Below, piece by piece: positions 7,103 to 13,863 of a stretch of 16,596 nt of DNA (position 1 is the stretch's first letter; each line of letters opens with the position of its first letter). A program made the position numbers and the translations under genes. Origin of the DNA: JBAZKK01 sp041650795 (GTDB lineage Bacteria; Omnitrophota; Gorgyraeia; Gygaellales; Profunditerraquicolaceae); assembly GCA_041650795.1 (NCBI GenBank), contig JBAZKK010000024.1:1-16596 (forward strand), in the 5' to 3' direction. The notes beneath the pieces are model-generated. The model saw nothing but the letters and a program-made list of their open reading frames with translations. It was not told the DNA's origin and did no database searches.

Positions 7103-8608
7103 TTAGTTTCCGCGGTTCCGCAGGACTTGTTTATCTATTTTACCGGACCTGTTTTTGGGCAATTCCGTAACAAATTCAAAGATGTGGGGGATTTTAAAAT
7201 GCGCCAGGTGCTGGCGGCAGAAATAACGCAGCTCCTCTTCGCTTCCGTCTTCGCCGGACTTAAGAACCACAAATGCCTTGGGGAGCTCCCCGCGCAGGCG
7301 GTCGGGAATTCCGACAACAGCCGCCTCATGGACCTTGGGATGCCTCTGCAATACCGTTTCTATCTCCGGCTCAAATACGATTTCTCCGGAGACCTTAATC
7401 ATCTCTTTCTTTCTTCCTACGATGTAGAGGTCTCCGTCTTCATCAAACCTCCCGAGGTCTCCGGTGTGAAACCAGCCGTTGCGCATGGCCTGGGAAGTGG
7501 CCTCCGGGTCGCGGTAATAACCTTCTGTCACTGACCAGCCGCGCACCGCAATCTCGCCGATGCTGCCGACGGAGAGTCCGCGGTCATCGTTGTCAAGGAT
7601 CCTCACTTCTATCCACGGCACCGGCCTGCCGACACTCTCGATCTTGGTTGAGCCGACAGACAATACCACCGAAGGGGCGTTGGTCTCGGTCATCCCCCAA
7701 CCGTTGAGGAGGTGGGCATTGGGGCAATACTGATGGAAACGCCGAAGTGCCTCCGGAGAATTGGAAGCGCCAAAGGTGACAATCCAACGCAGGCTTGATA
7801 GGTCAAACCTTTCAAATTCTCTCAACTGTAAAAGAGCGTAATACATCGAAGGAACCATCCAGAACCAGTTGACGCGGTACTCCTGGACATTACGCAGGAA
7901 TTCCAAAGGCATAAACCTCTCCATCAGCATAAACGATGTGCCGAACGCCAGCATTACCTCGATATAGATAAGGCCTCCCAGATGCGAAAACGGCAGGGCA
8001 CAAAGACTCATTTCATCTTCCCGGAATGGAACAAAATACTCCATCCCCTTAGGGGGAGCTTCCAATTGCCGGTAATTTACGATAACACCCTTGGGCTTGC
8101 CGGTAGTGCCGGAGGTATAAAATATGATTGCGCAGTCTTCCTTATCAACCTTGACTTTCGGCTCAGAATCATCCCATTTTTCAACCAGATCCTCAAGCAA
8201 AAGACAACCTTCCGCAGCATCGGAACACGAAATAATAACCTTTAATTGCGGGCAGGCCTTCCTGATTGTATCCAGCGATAGATTCGCCTTGGGCTTGATA
8301 ATCAATGCCTTGGCTTCGGCATGCGATAAGCACGAGATTATCTCTTCCTGGGTAAACATAAAATCCAAAGGCACTACTGTAGCGCCGACACACCAGACCC
8401 CCAAATAACTATAGATGTATTGCGGCCAATTGGGAAGGTATACCGCTACCTTTTCTTTCCGTTTAAGCCCGTTTGCAGCAAAGGCGTTGGCGAGCCTGAA
8501 CGAACGCTGGGCTAACTGACAGAAGCTGATACGCTCCTTACGGAATATAACCGCGGCCTTATCAGGATGTGCCTTAAGGTGGTATTTTAATCTCTCTAAA
8601 ATATCCAT
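7103..8608 (-). CDS. AMP-forming acyl-CoA ligase (ANL superfamily)
   Basis: Adenylate-forming enzyme expected to activate a carboxylic acid with ATP and transfer it to CoA. It has 501 residues, a normal length. Motifs in order are YTSGTTGKPKG (164-174), GWGMTET (303-309), HTGDLGRFDEDGDLYIVGRKKEMIKVSGE (381-409) and the catalytic lysine segment NRSGKIDK with Lys490. The usual SGxxVxPxEIE segment reads SGEIVFEPEIE (407-417). It resembles medium/long-chain acyl-CoA synthetases, but substrate cannot be read from sequence. It is the last gene of the salvage cluster, separated from the aldehyde dehydrogenase by a palindrome that fills the 84-bp gap. Its ATG is preceded only by TAGAG, a weak ribosome binding site. 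Context suggests it activates the acid made by the upstream dehydrogenase. Family very sure, role inferred. Confidence 0.92.
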   Translation of the reverse strand: MDILERLKYHLKAHPDKAAVIFRKERISFCQLAQRSFRLANAFAANGLKRKEKVAVYLPNWPQYIYSYLGVWCVGATVVPLDFMFTQEEIISCLSHAEAKALIIKPKANLSLDTIRKACPQLKVIISCSDAAEGCLLLEDLVEKWDDSEPKVKVDKEDCAIIFYTSGTTGKPKGVIVNYRQLEAPPKGMEYFVPFREDEMSLCALPFSHLGGLIYIEVMLAFGTSFMLMERFMPLEFLRNVQEYRVNWFWMVPSMYYALLQLREFERFDLSSLRWIVTFGASNSPEALRRFHQYCPNAHLLNGWGMTETNAPSVVLSVGSTKIESVGRPVPWIEVRILDNDDRGLSVGSIGEIAVRGWSVTEGYYRDPEATSQAMRNGWFHTGDLGRFDEDGDLYIVGRKKEMIKVSGEIVFEPEIETVLQRHPKVHEAAVVGIPDRLRGELPKAFVVLKSGEDGSEEELRYFCRQHLAHFKIPHIFEFVTELPKNRSGKIDKQVLRNRGN

Positions 8609-8615
8609 CTCTAGT

Positions 8616-8692
8616 TAGGGACGGTTCTCAATTACGGTTAAAAGTGTCCCCTGGGGGGGGACAGTTCTAACCGTGTTTCAGAACCGTCCCTA
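8616..8692. repeat. 77-bp near-perfect palindrome between dehydrogenase and CoA ligase (GGGAC family, copy 2)
   Basis: Two 36-nt arms (8616-8651 and 8657-8692) around a TGGGG loop. Aligned, the arms read AGGGACGGTTCTnAA..ACGGTTAnAAnTGTCCCC and differ at only a few positions. It occupies nearly the whole gap between the two genes, starting next to the dehydrogenase stop (8693-8695). It has no U-tract on the minus strand, so it is more likely a mobile REP-like sequence or an mRNA-processing/stabilising hairpin than an intrinsic terminator. Shares AGGGACGGTTCT and TGTCCCC with copy 1 at 2643-2716. Confidence 0.8.
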
Positions 8693-10129
8693 TTAAAAAC
8701 CGTACCAGTAATTTACCAGCGGCTTGCCGTCGCTGGATGAGTCCGTAACGATATTCTGAAGTTTGGTATATTCAAGGAATCCTTCCCTGCCCAGCTCCTT
8801 GCCAAAACCGCTCTGCTTGAATCCGCCGTAAGGTAGCTCATTATAGAACATACCGTAGGTATTAATCCAGACTGCCCCGGCATTGATTTTGCGCGCCAGC
8901 TCTGCGGCGGAATTTTTATCCTTGGACCAGATGCAGGCAGCCAGGCCGTATTCGGAATCATTGGCCAAGGCTAGCGCCTCATCAGGAGAAGAAAATCTGC
9001 TGATAGATGCGACAGGCCCGAAAACCTCTTCCCTGAATATCTCCATCCCGGGCTTGACGTCGACAAAAACCGCGGGCTCAAAGAAAAATCCGTCCTTTAA
9101 CCTCTCCTCGCGCGGGATCCTTCCTCCGCAAAGCAACCTTGCCCCTTCCTTTTCTGCCTTTTGCACGAAATTGATTACTCTTTTGCGCTGCGCCTCTGAA
9201 ATCAACGGCCCCATCTGGGTCTGGAAATCATCAGCCGGGCCTAACCTTATGCGTTTAGCCTTGGCCACAAAATCAGCTACAAATCCATCGTATACCTCGC
9301 CGGCTACCAGGATACGCGACATGGCAGTGCACATCTGGCCCTGGTTCAGGAAGATGGAGCAAAGGCACCCGTTAACTGCAGCCTCGATATCCGCATCCTT
9401 TAAAACTATGCTTGCCGACTTCCCCCCCAGCTCCATAATCAGCTTTTTGGCGCTCTTTGCAGTATAGCCGATAATCTTCTTCCCTACTTCATTGCTGCCG
9501 GTAAAAGAAACCATATCTACGCGCGGATCTGAAAAAAGAGCCTCACCCAGCGTATCTGCGTTTCCTACCAGGATATTTACAGCCCCTCGCGGAAGGCCTG
9601 CCTCATTGATAATCTTAGCCAATTCCAAAGCAGTAAGCGGAGTTAGGCTCGACGGCTTCAGGATTACAGTATTGCCTGCAGCTAAAGCAGCTGCCAGCTT
9701 CCAGGACGCAATCAATAAAGGATAATTCCACGGCACGATAAGCGCTACCACTCCCTGCGGCTGGCGCACAAGGCAAGCCCTTGCCCCGTCTGAAACGCTT
9801 GTCTCTTCCTGCCTAAGAAACCTCTCTAAATTATTGGCAAAATATTCAAAGGTCCTGGCGCTGGATGGTATGTCCATAAAGGTAGTTTCTTTAATAGGCT
9901 TGCCGGTATTTGCGGTCTCCAGTTTTGCCAGCTCCTCTGCCTTATCCAGTATCCCTGCGGATATATTCAGAAGAAAATTGCGGCGCTCAACCAGGGTAAG
10001 ACTCGGCCATCTTCCGCTGTCAAACTCTTGCCTGGCAGAAATAATTGCTGTTTCTGCTTCTTTTTTACCAACAAGCTCTACTTCGGCAATTACCTTATTG
10101 TAAGAAGGGTTGATTATTCTCTGTTTCAT
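8693..10129 (-). CDS. NAD(P)-dependent aldehyde dehydrogenase
   Basis: Oxidises an aldehyde to the carboxylic acid with NAD(P)+ in the cytosol. It has 478 residues, the standard ALDH length. Visible signatures are PWNYP (133-137, Asn135 of the oxyanion hole), Lys158 in ILKPS, the FTGSNEVGKKI cofactor loop (209-219), the general base Glu233 in MELGGKS, the nucleophile Cys267 in NQGQMCTAMSR, EVFGPV (368-373) and GGFKQSGFG near 435-443. The start ATG overlaps the stop of the aldolase gene by 4 bp (ATGA), so the two are translationally coupled. Sequence resembles betaine/lactaldehyde-type ALDHs. In this cluster the expected substrate is the two-carbon aldehyde released by the aldolase (acetaldehyde or methylthioacetaldehyde), which is an inference from gene order. 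Confidence 0.94.
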   Translation of the reverse strand: MKQRIINPSYNKVIAEVELVGKKEAETAIISARQEFDSGRWPSLTLVERRNFLLNISAGILDKAEELAKLETANTGKPIKETTFMDIPSSARTFEYFANNLERFLRQEETSVSDGARACLVRQPQGVVALIVPWNYPLLIASWKLAAALAAGNTVILKPSSLTPLTALELAKIINEAGLPRGAVNILVGNADTLGEALFSDPRVDMVSFTGSNEVGKKIIGYTAKSAKKLIMELGGKSASIVLKDADIEAAVNGCLCSIFLNQGQMCTAMSRILVAGEVYDGFVADFVAKAKRIRLGPADDFQTQMGPLISEAQRKRVINFVQKAEKEGARLLCGGRIPREERLKDGFFFEPAVFVDVKPGMEIFREEVFGPVASISRFSSPDEALALANDSEYGLAACIWSKDKNSAAELARKINAGAVWINTYGMFYNELPYGGFKQSGFGKELGREGFLEYTKLQNIVTDSSSDGKPLVNYWYGF

Positions 10130-11127
10130 TTTATCCTTACTTCCTTAAAAATTGCAAACAGCCGGCTAAAAGGGACGTACCATTTGGAAAGCTGGCCTAA
10201 TTGTCCCGCGAGCTTCATCTTACCCTGCGTGACAGCCACAAAAGAATCTAATTTCCCAAGAAAAACCTGCTGCCAGACATCTGCCGGAGCGGAAATAACA
10301 AAGGGGGCGTCGCTCGTAAAATCCAGTTTCGCAATCCTCCCCTTCTCAAAAGTGAATTTATAAGCCTTATCAGAGCCGTCGAGCTTGACTGCAAGCTGCA
10401 CCGTCAGGTCCAACTCACTGCCTTTCTGGGCAATGAACTCATCTTTATTTACCAAATCCACTATTGCCTGGATATGTTCGGGAGAGAACATCGCATAGGC
10501 CGCGCCCCCCTCAAGCTCTTCCTTAAGCGGCTTATTTAAATCGTCGAGGCCATCTTTTTTAAAAAGCCTGGCAATGGCTGCGCTCTGCACCGCTTCCTCC
10601 AGGGCCTCGGTCAAGGATAATACATCTTCAAAGTCTTTGCCCATAGCTACGGTGCCGTGATTTTTCAATACTGCAAGATTGCTTCTTTTCAACGCCTCAA
10701 TAACCTCTTCGGGCTGAGTGACGGTGGGCGTCTCCTGCCGGACAACCGGGACATTCCCTAAATAAAACTTGGTTTCAAAGGTAAGCGCTTCCAGCGAATC
10801 AACTACCGCAAAATACCCGTTAATTAAAGGCGGATGCGCATGCACCACTACTGAGGCGGGAAAATTCCTATAAATAAGGGAATGCAGCGGAAGCTCTGAG
10901 CTAGGCTGTATTTCTCCGCAGGGCCTTGACGTCTCAAGATTCACCTTTACTATATCATTATATCTTAAATTTCCTAAAGCGGTGGCAGTAGCAGTAATGA
11001 GTATGTGTTTGCCGTCGAGCCTGGCGCTGATATTTCCTGATTTCGCAACGGCCAGGCCTGCCTGATATAGCCGCTTCCCCGTCTTGATAATCTTTCTTTT
11101 AATTACCCTGTCTTTGGAAAAAATCAT
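10126..11127 (-). CDS. class II aldolase fused to a C-terminal SCP2 (sterol carrier) domain
   Basis: Residues 1-200 are a zinc class II aldolase/adducin domain: SGNISAR (30-36), PSSE with the catalytic glutamate Glu78, the zinc pair His96/His98 in VVHAHPP, and the third ligand His157 in NHGTVAMG. These match the FucA active site (Glu73, His92, His94, His155). Residues about 215-333 look like an SCP2-type domain with a hydrophobic pocket: TVQLAVKLDGSDKAYKFTF, APFVISAPADVW and FLGKLDSFVAVTQGKMKLAG. Expected reaction is retro-aldol cleavage of a 1-phospho-ketose to DHAP and an aldehyde. The gene overlaps the isomerase gene upstream and the dehydrogenase downstream by 4 bp each. The aldolase domain is clear, the SCP2 call is good, and the substrate is inferred from context. 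The fusion is unusual. Confidence 0.88.
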   Translation of the reverse strand: MIFSKDRVIKRKIIKTGKRLYQAGLAVAKSGNISARLDGKHILITATATALGNLRYNDIVKVNLETSRPCGEIQPSSELPLHSLIYRNFPASVVVHAHPPLINGYFAVVDSLEALTFETKFYLGNVPVVRQETPTVTQPEEVIEALKRSNLAVLKNHGTVAMGKDFEDVLSLTEALEEAVQSAAIARLFKKDGLDDLNKPLKEELEGGAAYAMFSPEHIQAIVDLVNKDEFIAQKGSELDLTVQLAVKLDGSDKAYKFTFEKGRIAKLDFTSDAPFVISAPADVWQQVFLGKLDSFVAVTQGKMKLAGQLGQLSKWYVPFSRLFAIFKEVRIK

Positions 11128-12050
11128 CTTTTTATCTCCATATAGATATGCTTGGTAATCAGGTTATTGGGCGTAATATCGAATGCCGGGTAATAACCTT
11201 TCGCGCCTACCGGCGCCAGGCGCACCCCCTCGTATTCCAGCATTTCTTTGTCCGGCCGGATTTCTATCTTTATGTCTTTGCCGCTTTTTGCTCCCGAAGC
11301 AGGTGGGCATAATACATAAAACGGGATCTTAAAATGCCCGGCGGCAACCGCAATCTGGTATGTCCCGATTTTGTTGGCGATGTCGCCGTTTTGCGCAAGG
11401 CAATCCGCACCCACGACCACCTTATTTACCTTTTTTAAAGACATTACCGAGGTAACCATGCTGTCGGTAATAAGCGTTACGTCAAAGCCCCCTCTTTTTA
11501 ACTCCCAGGCGCTCAAGCGCGAGCCCTGCATATAGGGGCGGGTCTCGGTGGTAAAAAAACTTACCATTTTGCCCTGCTTGCGGCAGAACTCCCCGATAAG
11601 AGGCATCTGTCCGCTGATGTTACAATGGGTTAAAATCACATCCCTGTCTTTTATGAGCCTGCTCGCTTCTTCCGCCTGCTTTATGCGCGCATATTTAAGA
11701 CGCTCTAAAAAACCCGAGATGCATTTCCGTAAAGGCGCTCCGCTCTTTTCCCAACCCAGCACCATATCCGTCAGATACTTAAAAGACAAGGTTGGACGGG
11801 TAGAATTCATGGCTTGAGCGATTTTCTTTAAGTCCGCATTTTTGTTTTTCCTGATTGCCTGCAGGAAGGTGTAAAAAACAAGGAGGACCTGCCCTACGGC
11901 GCGCGTCCTCATTTCTTTTATCGCACGGCAGGCCTGCTTATAGTCCCCGGCCTTGATATAGGTAAGCTTATGCGGCAGCATTGTCTCATCCAGGATGTAG
12001 ATAACCTTACCTTTTAATTCTATGGGCCAGAAGAGCGGCGAGAACCTCAT
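11124..12050 (-). CDS. mtnA: MtnA-like methylthioribose/deoxyribose-1-phosphate isomerase
   Basis: Aldose-1-phosphate to ketose-1-phosphate isomerase of the MtnA/eIF2B family. It has 308 residues, shorter than typical MtnA (about 340-360). Conserved segments are ILDETMLP (19-26), STRPT (83-87), ILTHCN with the catalytic Cys143, TETRPYMQGSRLSAWEL (168-184), LITDS, VVGADCLAQNGDIANKIGTY with the catalytic Asp216, IPFYV, and PAFDITPNNLI near the end. The usual VRGAPAIG segment is replaced by MRTRAVGQ (47-54), which may change substrate choice. The ATG follows the phosphorylase TAA directly, with AAGGA inside the end of that gene as ribosome binding site, and the stop overlaps the aldolase start (ATGA). 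Neighbours fit isomerisation of 5-deoxyribose-1-P or methylthioribose-1-P. Ribose-1,5-bisphosphate isomerase is a less likely alternative. Confidence 0.88.
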   Translation of the reverse strand: MRFSPLFWPIELKGKVIYILDETMLPHKLTYIKAGDYKQACRAIKEMRTRAVGQVLLVFYTFLQAIRKNKNADLKKIAQAMNSTRPTLSFKYLTDMVLGWEKSGAPLRKCISGFLERLKYARIKQAEEASRLIKDRDVILTHCNISGQMPLIGEFCRKQGKMVSFFTTETRPYMQGSRLSAWELKRGGFDVTLITDSMVTSVMSLKKVNKVVVGADCLAQNGDIANKIGTYQIAVAAGHFKIPFYVLCPPASGAKSGKDIKIEIRPDKEMLEYEGVRLAPVGAKGYYPAFDITPNNLITKHIYMEIKR

Positions 12051-12800
12051 TTATTTTCCTTCCAGCTTTTTTACCGCCTCTAATGCGATCTTAATAATAT
12101 TCGTCTCTGCCATATAATAGAGCGGGTTCATAAAACCCATCTCCCCGGTAATCACATTATCCGATACCGCCAATATCGAGCCTGCCTTGATATTGTAGGT
12201 CTGGGCAATCGTAAGGAGGGTCGAGGAAACCATATCTACGGCCTGTGCCCCCTCTTTCCTTTTTGCCTCTACTATCTCTCTTGTCTCCCGCAAAAGCGCA
12301 TCCGTGGTCCAGGCAACCCCGCGGCGTATATTAAGCCCCATCCCCCTTGCCGTTTCGTAGAGGGCATCGGAGATCTTTTTGTCTGCGGCGGTCTTAAAAT
12401 CCTTATCCACGTAGTACGGGGTTACCCCATCCCCGCGGATAACCTCGTCTACAATAAAGAGATCCCCGACTTTGATATTCTCATCCAGTGCCCCGCAGGT
12501 ACCGATACGGATAATATTCCCTATGCCGGCATTGCACATTACCTCGGTGGTAATGGAGGTGTCGGTCGAGAACCTTCCGCCGTTTATGGCCGTAACCTTT
12601 ATCCCCTCAAAGGTCCCGGTGTACATGGTATACTCCATGAATGAGAAATTACGCACCGGGTTCTCTATCTTTTTTATCAGGACCTCCAGCCTGTCCCTGG
12701 GGCCGGGCACAATCGCATACTTGCCTACATCCTGCGGGCGAAGCTGCACCATCTGCGTCAAATCCTTACCCGTTAAGTGGACTTCCTTCTGCATCTGCAT
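12051..12800 (-). CDS. purine/uridine nucleoside phosphorylase family protein, first enzyme of the salvage cluster
   Basis: NP-I family enzyme (PNP/UDP phosphorylase fold, 249 residues) expected to split a nucleoside with phosphate into base and sugar-1-phosphate. Seen are the phosphate loop VPGPRDR (31-37), a second phosphate arginine in IRIGTCGA (97-104), and SDN with Asp214. The residue that normally binds ribose 2'/3'-OH, the final Glu of VxME, is Val191 (VDMV). The ATG at 12800 is chosen because AAGGAG (12807-12812) lies 6 nt upstream; an ATG one codon earlier (12803) is possible. The same frame stays open to 12977, but that stretch is Arg/Lys-rich and unlike the family. With the isomerase and aldolase behind it, 5'-deoxyadenosine or methylthioadenosine are the best substrate guesses; uridine or other nucleosides remain possible. 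Confidence 0.86.
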   Translation of the reverse strand: MQMQKEVHLTGKDLTQMVQLRPQDVGKYAIVPGPRDRLEVLIKKIENPVRNFSFMEYTMYTGTFEGIKVTAINGGRFSTDTSITTEVMCNAGIGNIIRIGTCGALDENIKVGDLFIVDEVIRGDGVTPYYVDKDFKTAADKKISDALYETARGMGLNIRRGVAWTTDALLRETREIVEAKRKEGAQAVDMVSSTLLTIAQTYNIKAGSILAVSDNVITGEMGFMNPLYYMAETNIIKIALEAVKKLEGK

Positions 12801-13004
12801 CATAGACTCCTTAATTATTAGGTTTAGCTGGCAAGCGGACACTGTCTTGGGTTGCTTTTTCGCCGCACCGCTCGATTTTCTCCGGCGAGGAAAATCTTTG
12901 TTCGGAGAAAATTTTCGCTCTTCCCGCTTGCGGGCGGGGATCCCTGCCCGCTCAAATTTTCTAACGTGCGTCTCCAAGCCCCCCCCGCTGAATAATTTTA
13001 TACT
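12801..13004. repeat. hairpin-rich spacer upstream of the salvage cluster
   Basis: A 204-bp spacer that does not look coding. It holds a GC-rich palindrome GCGGGCGGGGATCCCTGCCCGC (12930-12951), paired ATTTTCTCC / GGAGAAAAT arms around 12874-12910 and a run of eight C at 12979-12986. The Shine-Dalgarno AAGGAG of the phosphorylase is at 12807-12812. No confident -35/-10 pair was found, so the operon promoter is not placed. It could be a repeat copy or a structured leader of the downstream operon. I do not recognise a known riboswitch in it. Confidence 0.45.
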
Positions 13005-13607
13005 CTATGTTAATTCAGACACTAGAAATACTTTCACATTATCAAATAATATTCTACCAACTACATTTGTAAAATTAACTGGGTTAATTACCGTACATCT
13101 GAATTCTAATAATGATTCGCCATTATATTCAAAACCAACATCGAAATCTTTATATTTACCATCACTAAAATCCTTAGTCCTTAAATGCCTTTCTCCAGAT
13201 ACAATACCAAGACGAATCTTTTCATTTTCTGTGTCGACTTCCCCGTACGCGATATCTAAAGTTATAATATCTGCGTCTTCTTTTATTCCGCAAAGTTTTA
13301 TACGGAACCTCGCCTTATATTTTCCTCGAAAAGAAATCTCTTTAGTATATGGACCGTAGCAGGTAGTTTCTCCGCCATCTAAATGTTGGGACGTATGCTC
13401 CCATGCTTTACCGTTAGAAGCATCAATATCATCTACTCCCCTACCGAAAGAATGCTTAATATTCTTTAACTCTCTATAAGAATCCCCGTTAAAATGATAA
13501 GTTAAAATTGATTTGTTACTATTTACCGACCGACTAATCAATTTCGGGATATAATATCCTCCCAAACTACTTAGAATAGCGATGACTAGTGCCCATATCG
13601 GATTCAA
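13005..13607 (-). CDS. membrane-anchored protein of unknown function with a beta-rich domain
   Basis: A 200-residue protein, not recognised. Residues 4-22 are a hydrophobic N-terminal anchor, and the rest should lie outside the membrane. Residues about 75-196 alternate hydrophobic and polar residues in many short strands (KARFRIKLCG, IITLDIAYGE, DFDVGFEYNGESLLEFRCTVI, GRILFDNVKVFLV), which suggests a jelly-roll or carbohydrate-binding-like sandwich. The start is a TTG at 13605-13607, chosen because AGGAGG (13613-13618) sits 5 nt upstream and the anchor begins there. The gene is visibly richer in A+T than its neighbours and is flanked on both sides by repeat-like noncoding DNA, both signs of separate origin. 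The frame is convincing; function is open. Confidence 0.72.
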   Translation of the reverse strand: MNPIWALVIAILSSLGGYYIPKLISRSVNSNKSILTYHFNGDSYRELKNIKHSFGRGVDDIDASNGKAWEHTSQHLDGGETTCYGPYTKEISFRGKYKARFRIKLCGIKEDADIITLDIAYGEVDTENEKIRLGIVSGERHLRTKDFSDGKYKDFDVGFEYNGESLLEFRCTVINPVNFTNVVGRILFDNVKVFLVSELT

Positions 13608-13618
13608 CGAATCCTCCT
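13600..13618 (-). promoter_or_regulatory. TTG start of the anchored protein within a small hairpin
   Basis: A strong Shine-Dalgarno AGGAGG (13613-13618) precedes the TTG at 13605-13607 by 5 nt. The sequence GGATTC-AAC-GAATCC (13600-13614) is a perfect 6-bp inverted repeat that encloses the start codon and takes in the edge of the Shine-Dalgarno. This could limit initiation. The repeat is seen; an effect on translation is a guess. Confidence 0.5.
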
Positions 13619-13633
13619 CTTTATTTTTTAATG

Positions 13634-13861
13634 AACCCGGGTAGGTTTCGAACGAATGGAGATTTTAGCCAAAGCAGCTGGAGCATTTTCGGGTATCCCG
13701 AAGCCCATAGGGTAATTTCGGGACGGCGATGCTGTTTGAGGGCTTTTTGCCAGAGTAAAAAGCACGAGTTCAGCAGCCGCCGAAAATGTGACAGACCTTT
13801 GGCGTCCCCGCCACGAATCATGGCGGGAAAAATCGACTTAAGTGAGAAGCCTGTCCGGGTT
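13634..13861. repeat. 228-bp element with imperfect terminal inverted repeats and internal hairpins
   Basis: The ends read AACCCGGGTAGGTTTC (13634-13649) and, inverted, AACCCGGACAGGCTTC (13846-13861), matching at 13 of 16 positions. Inside are three hairpins: TTCGGG-TAT-CCCGAA (13688-13702), GCTTTTT/AAAAAGC (13742-13763) and CCCGCCA/TGGCGGG (13807-13827). The right end stops 2 bp short of the amidohydrolase stop codon. Short open frames exist on both strands but neither has a ribosome binding site or recognisable protein, so I read it as a MITE-like element or structured RNA rather than a gene. Confidence 0.55.
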
Positions 13862-13863
13862 TA

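Noticed and set aside
8616..8692. Intrinsic terminator between the dehydrogenase and CoA ligase genes
   Set aside because: Strong stem but no U-tract on the transcribed strand, and a matching family member elsewhere; a repeat is the simpler reading.
12801..12977. 59-codon N-terminal extension of the nucleoside phosphorylase starting at 12977
   Set aside because: The stretch is Arg/Lys-rich, unlike any phosphorylase N-terminus, and translates a hairpin-rich spacer. A good Shine-Dalgarno sits directly before the ATG at 12800.
12801..13004. SAM or other known riboswitch upstream of the salvage operon
   Set aside because: No conserved core of a riboswitch class that I can recall could be found; only generic hairpins are visible.
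12472..13359. 295-codon plus-strand open frame
   Set aside because: It runs antisense across the phosphorylase, the repeat-rich spacer and the AT-rich gene, with no ribosome site or recognisable domain; a shadow frame.
13621..13821. 66-codon minus-strand frame inside the TIR element (and a 92-codon frame on the other strand)
   Set aside because: No ribosome binding site, no recognised protein, and the DNA is hairpin-rich. It may be translated remnants of a repeat but cannot be supported as a gene.
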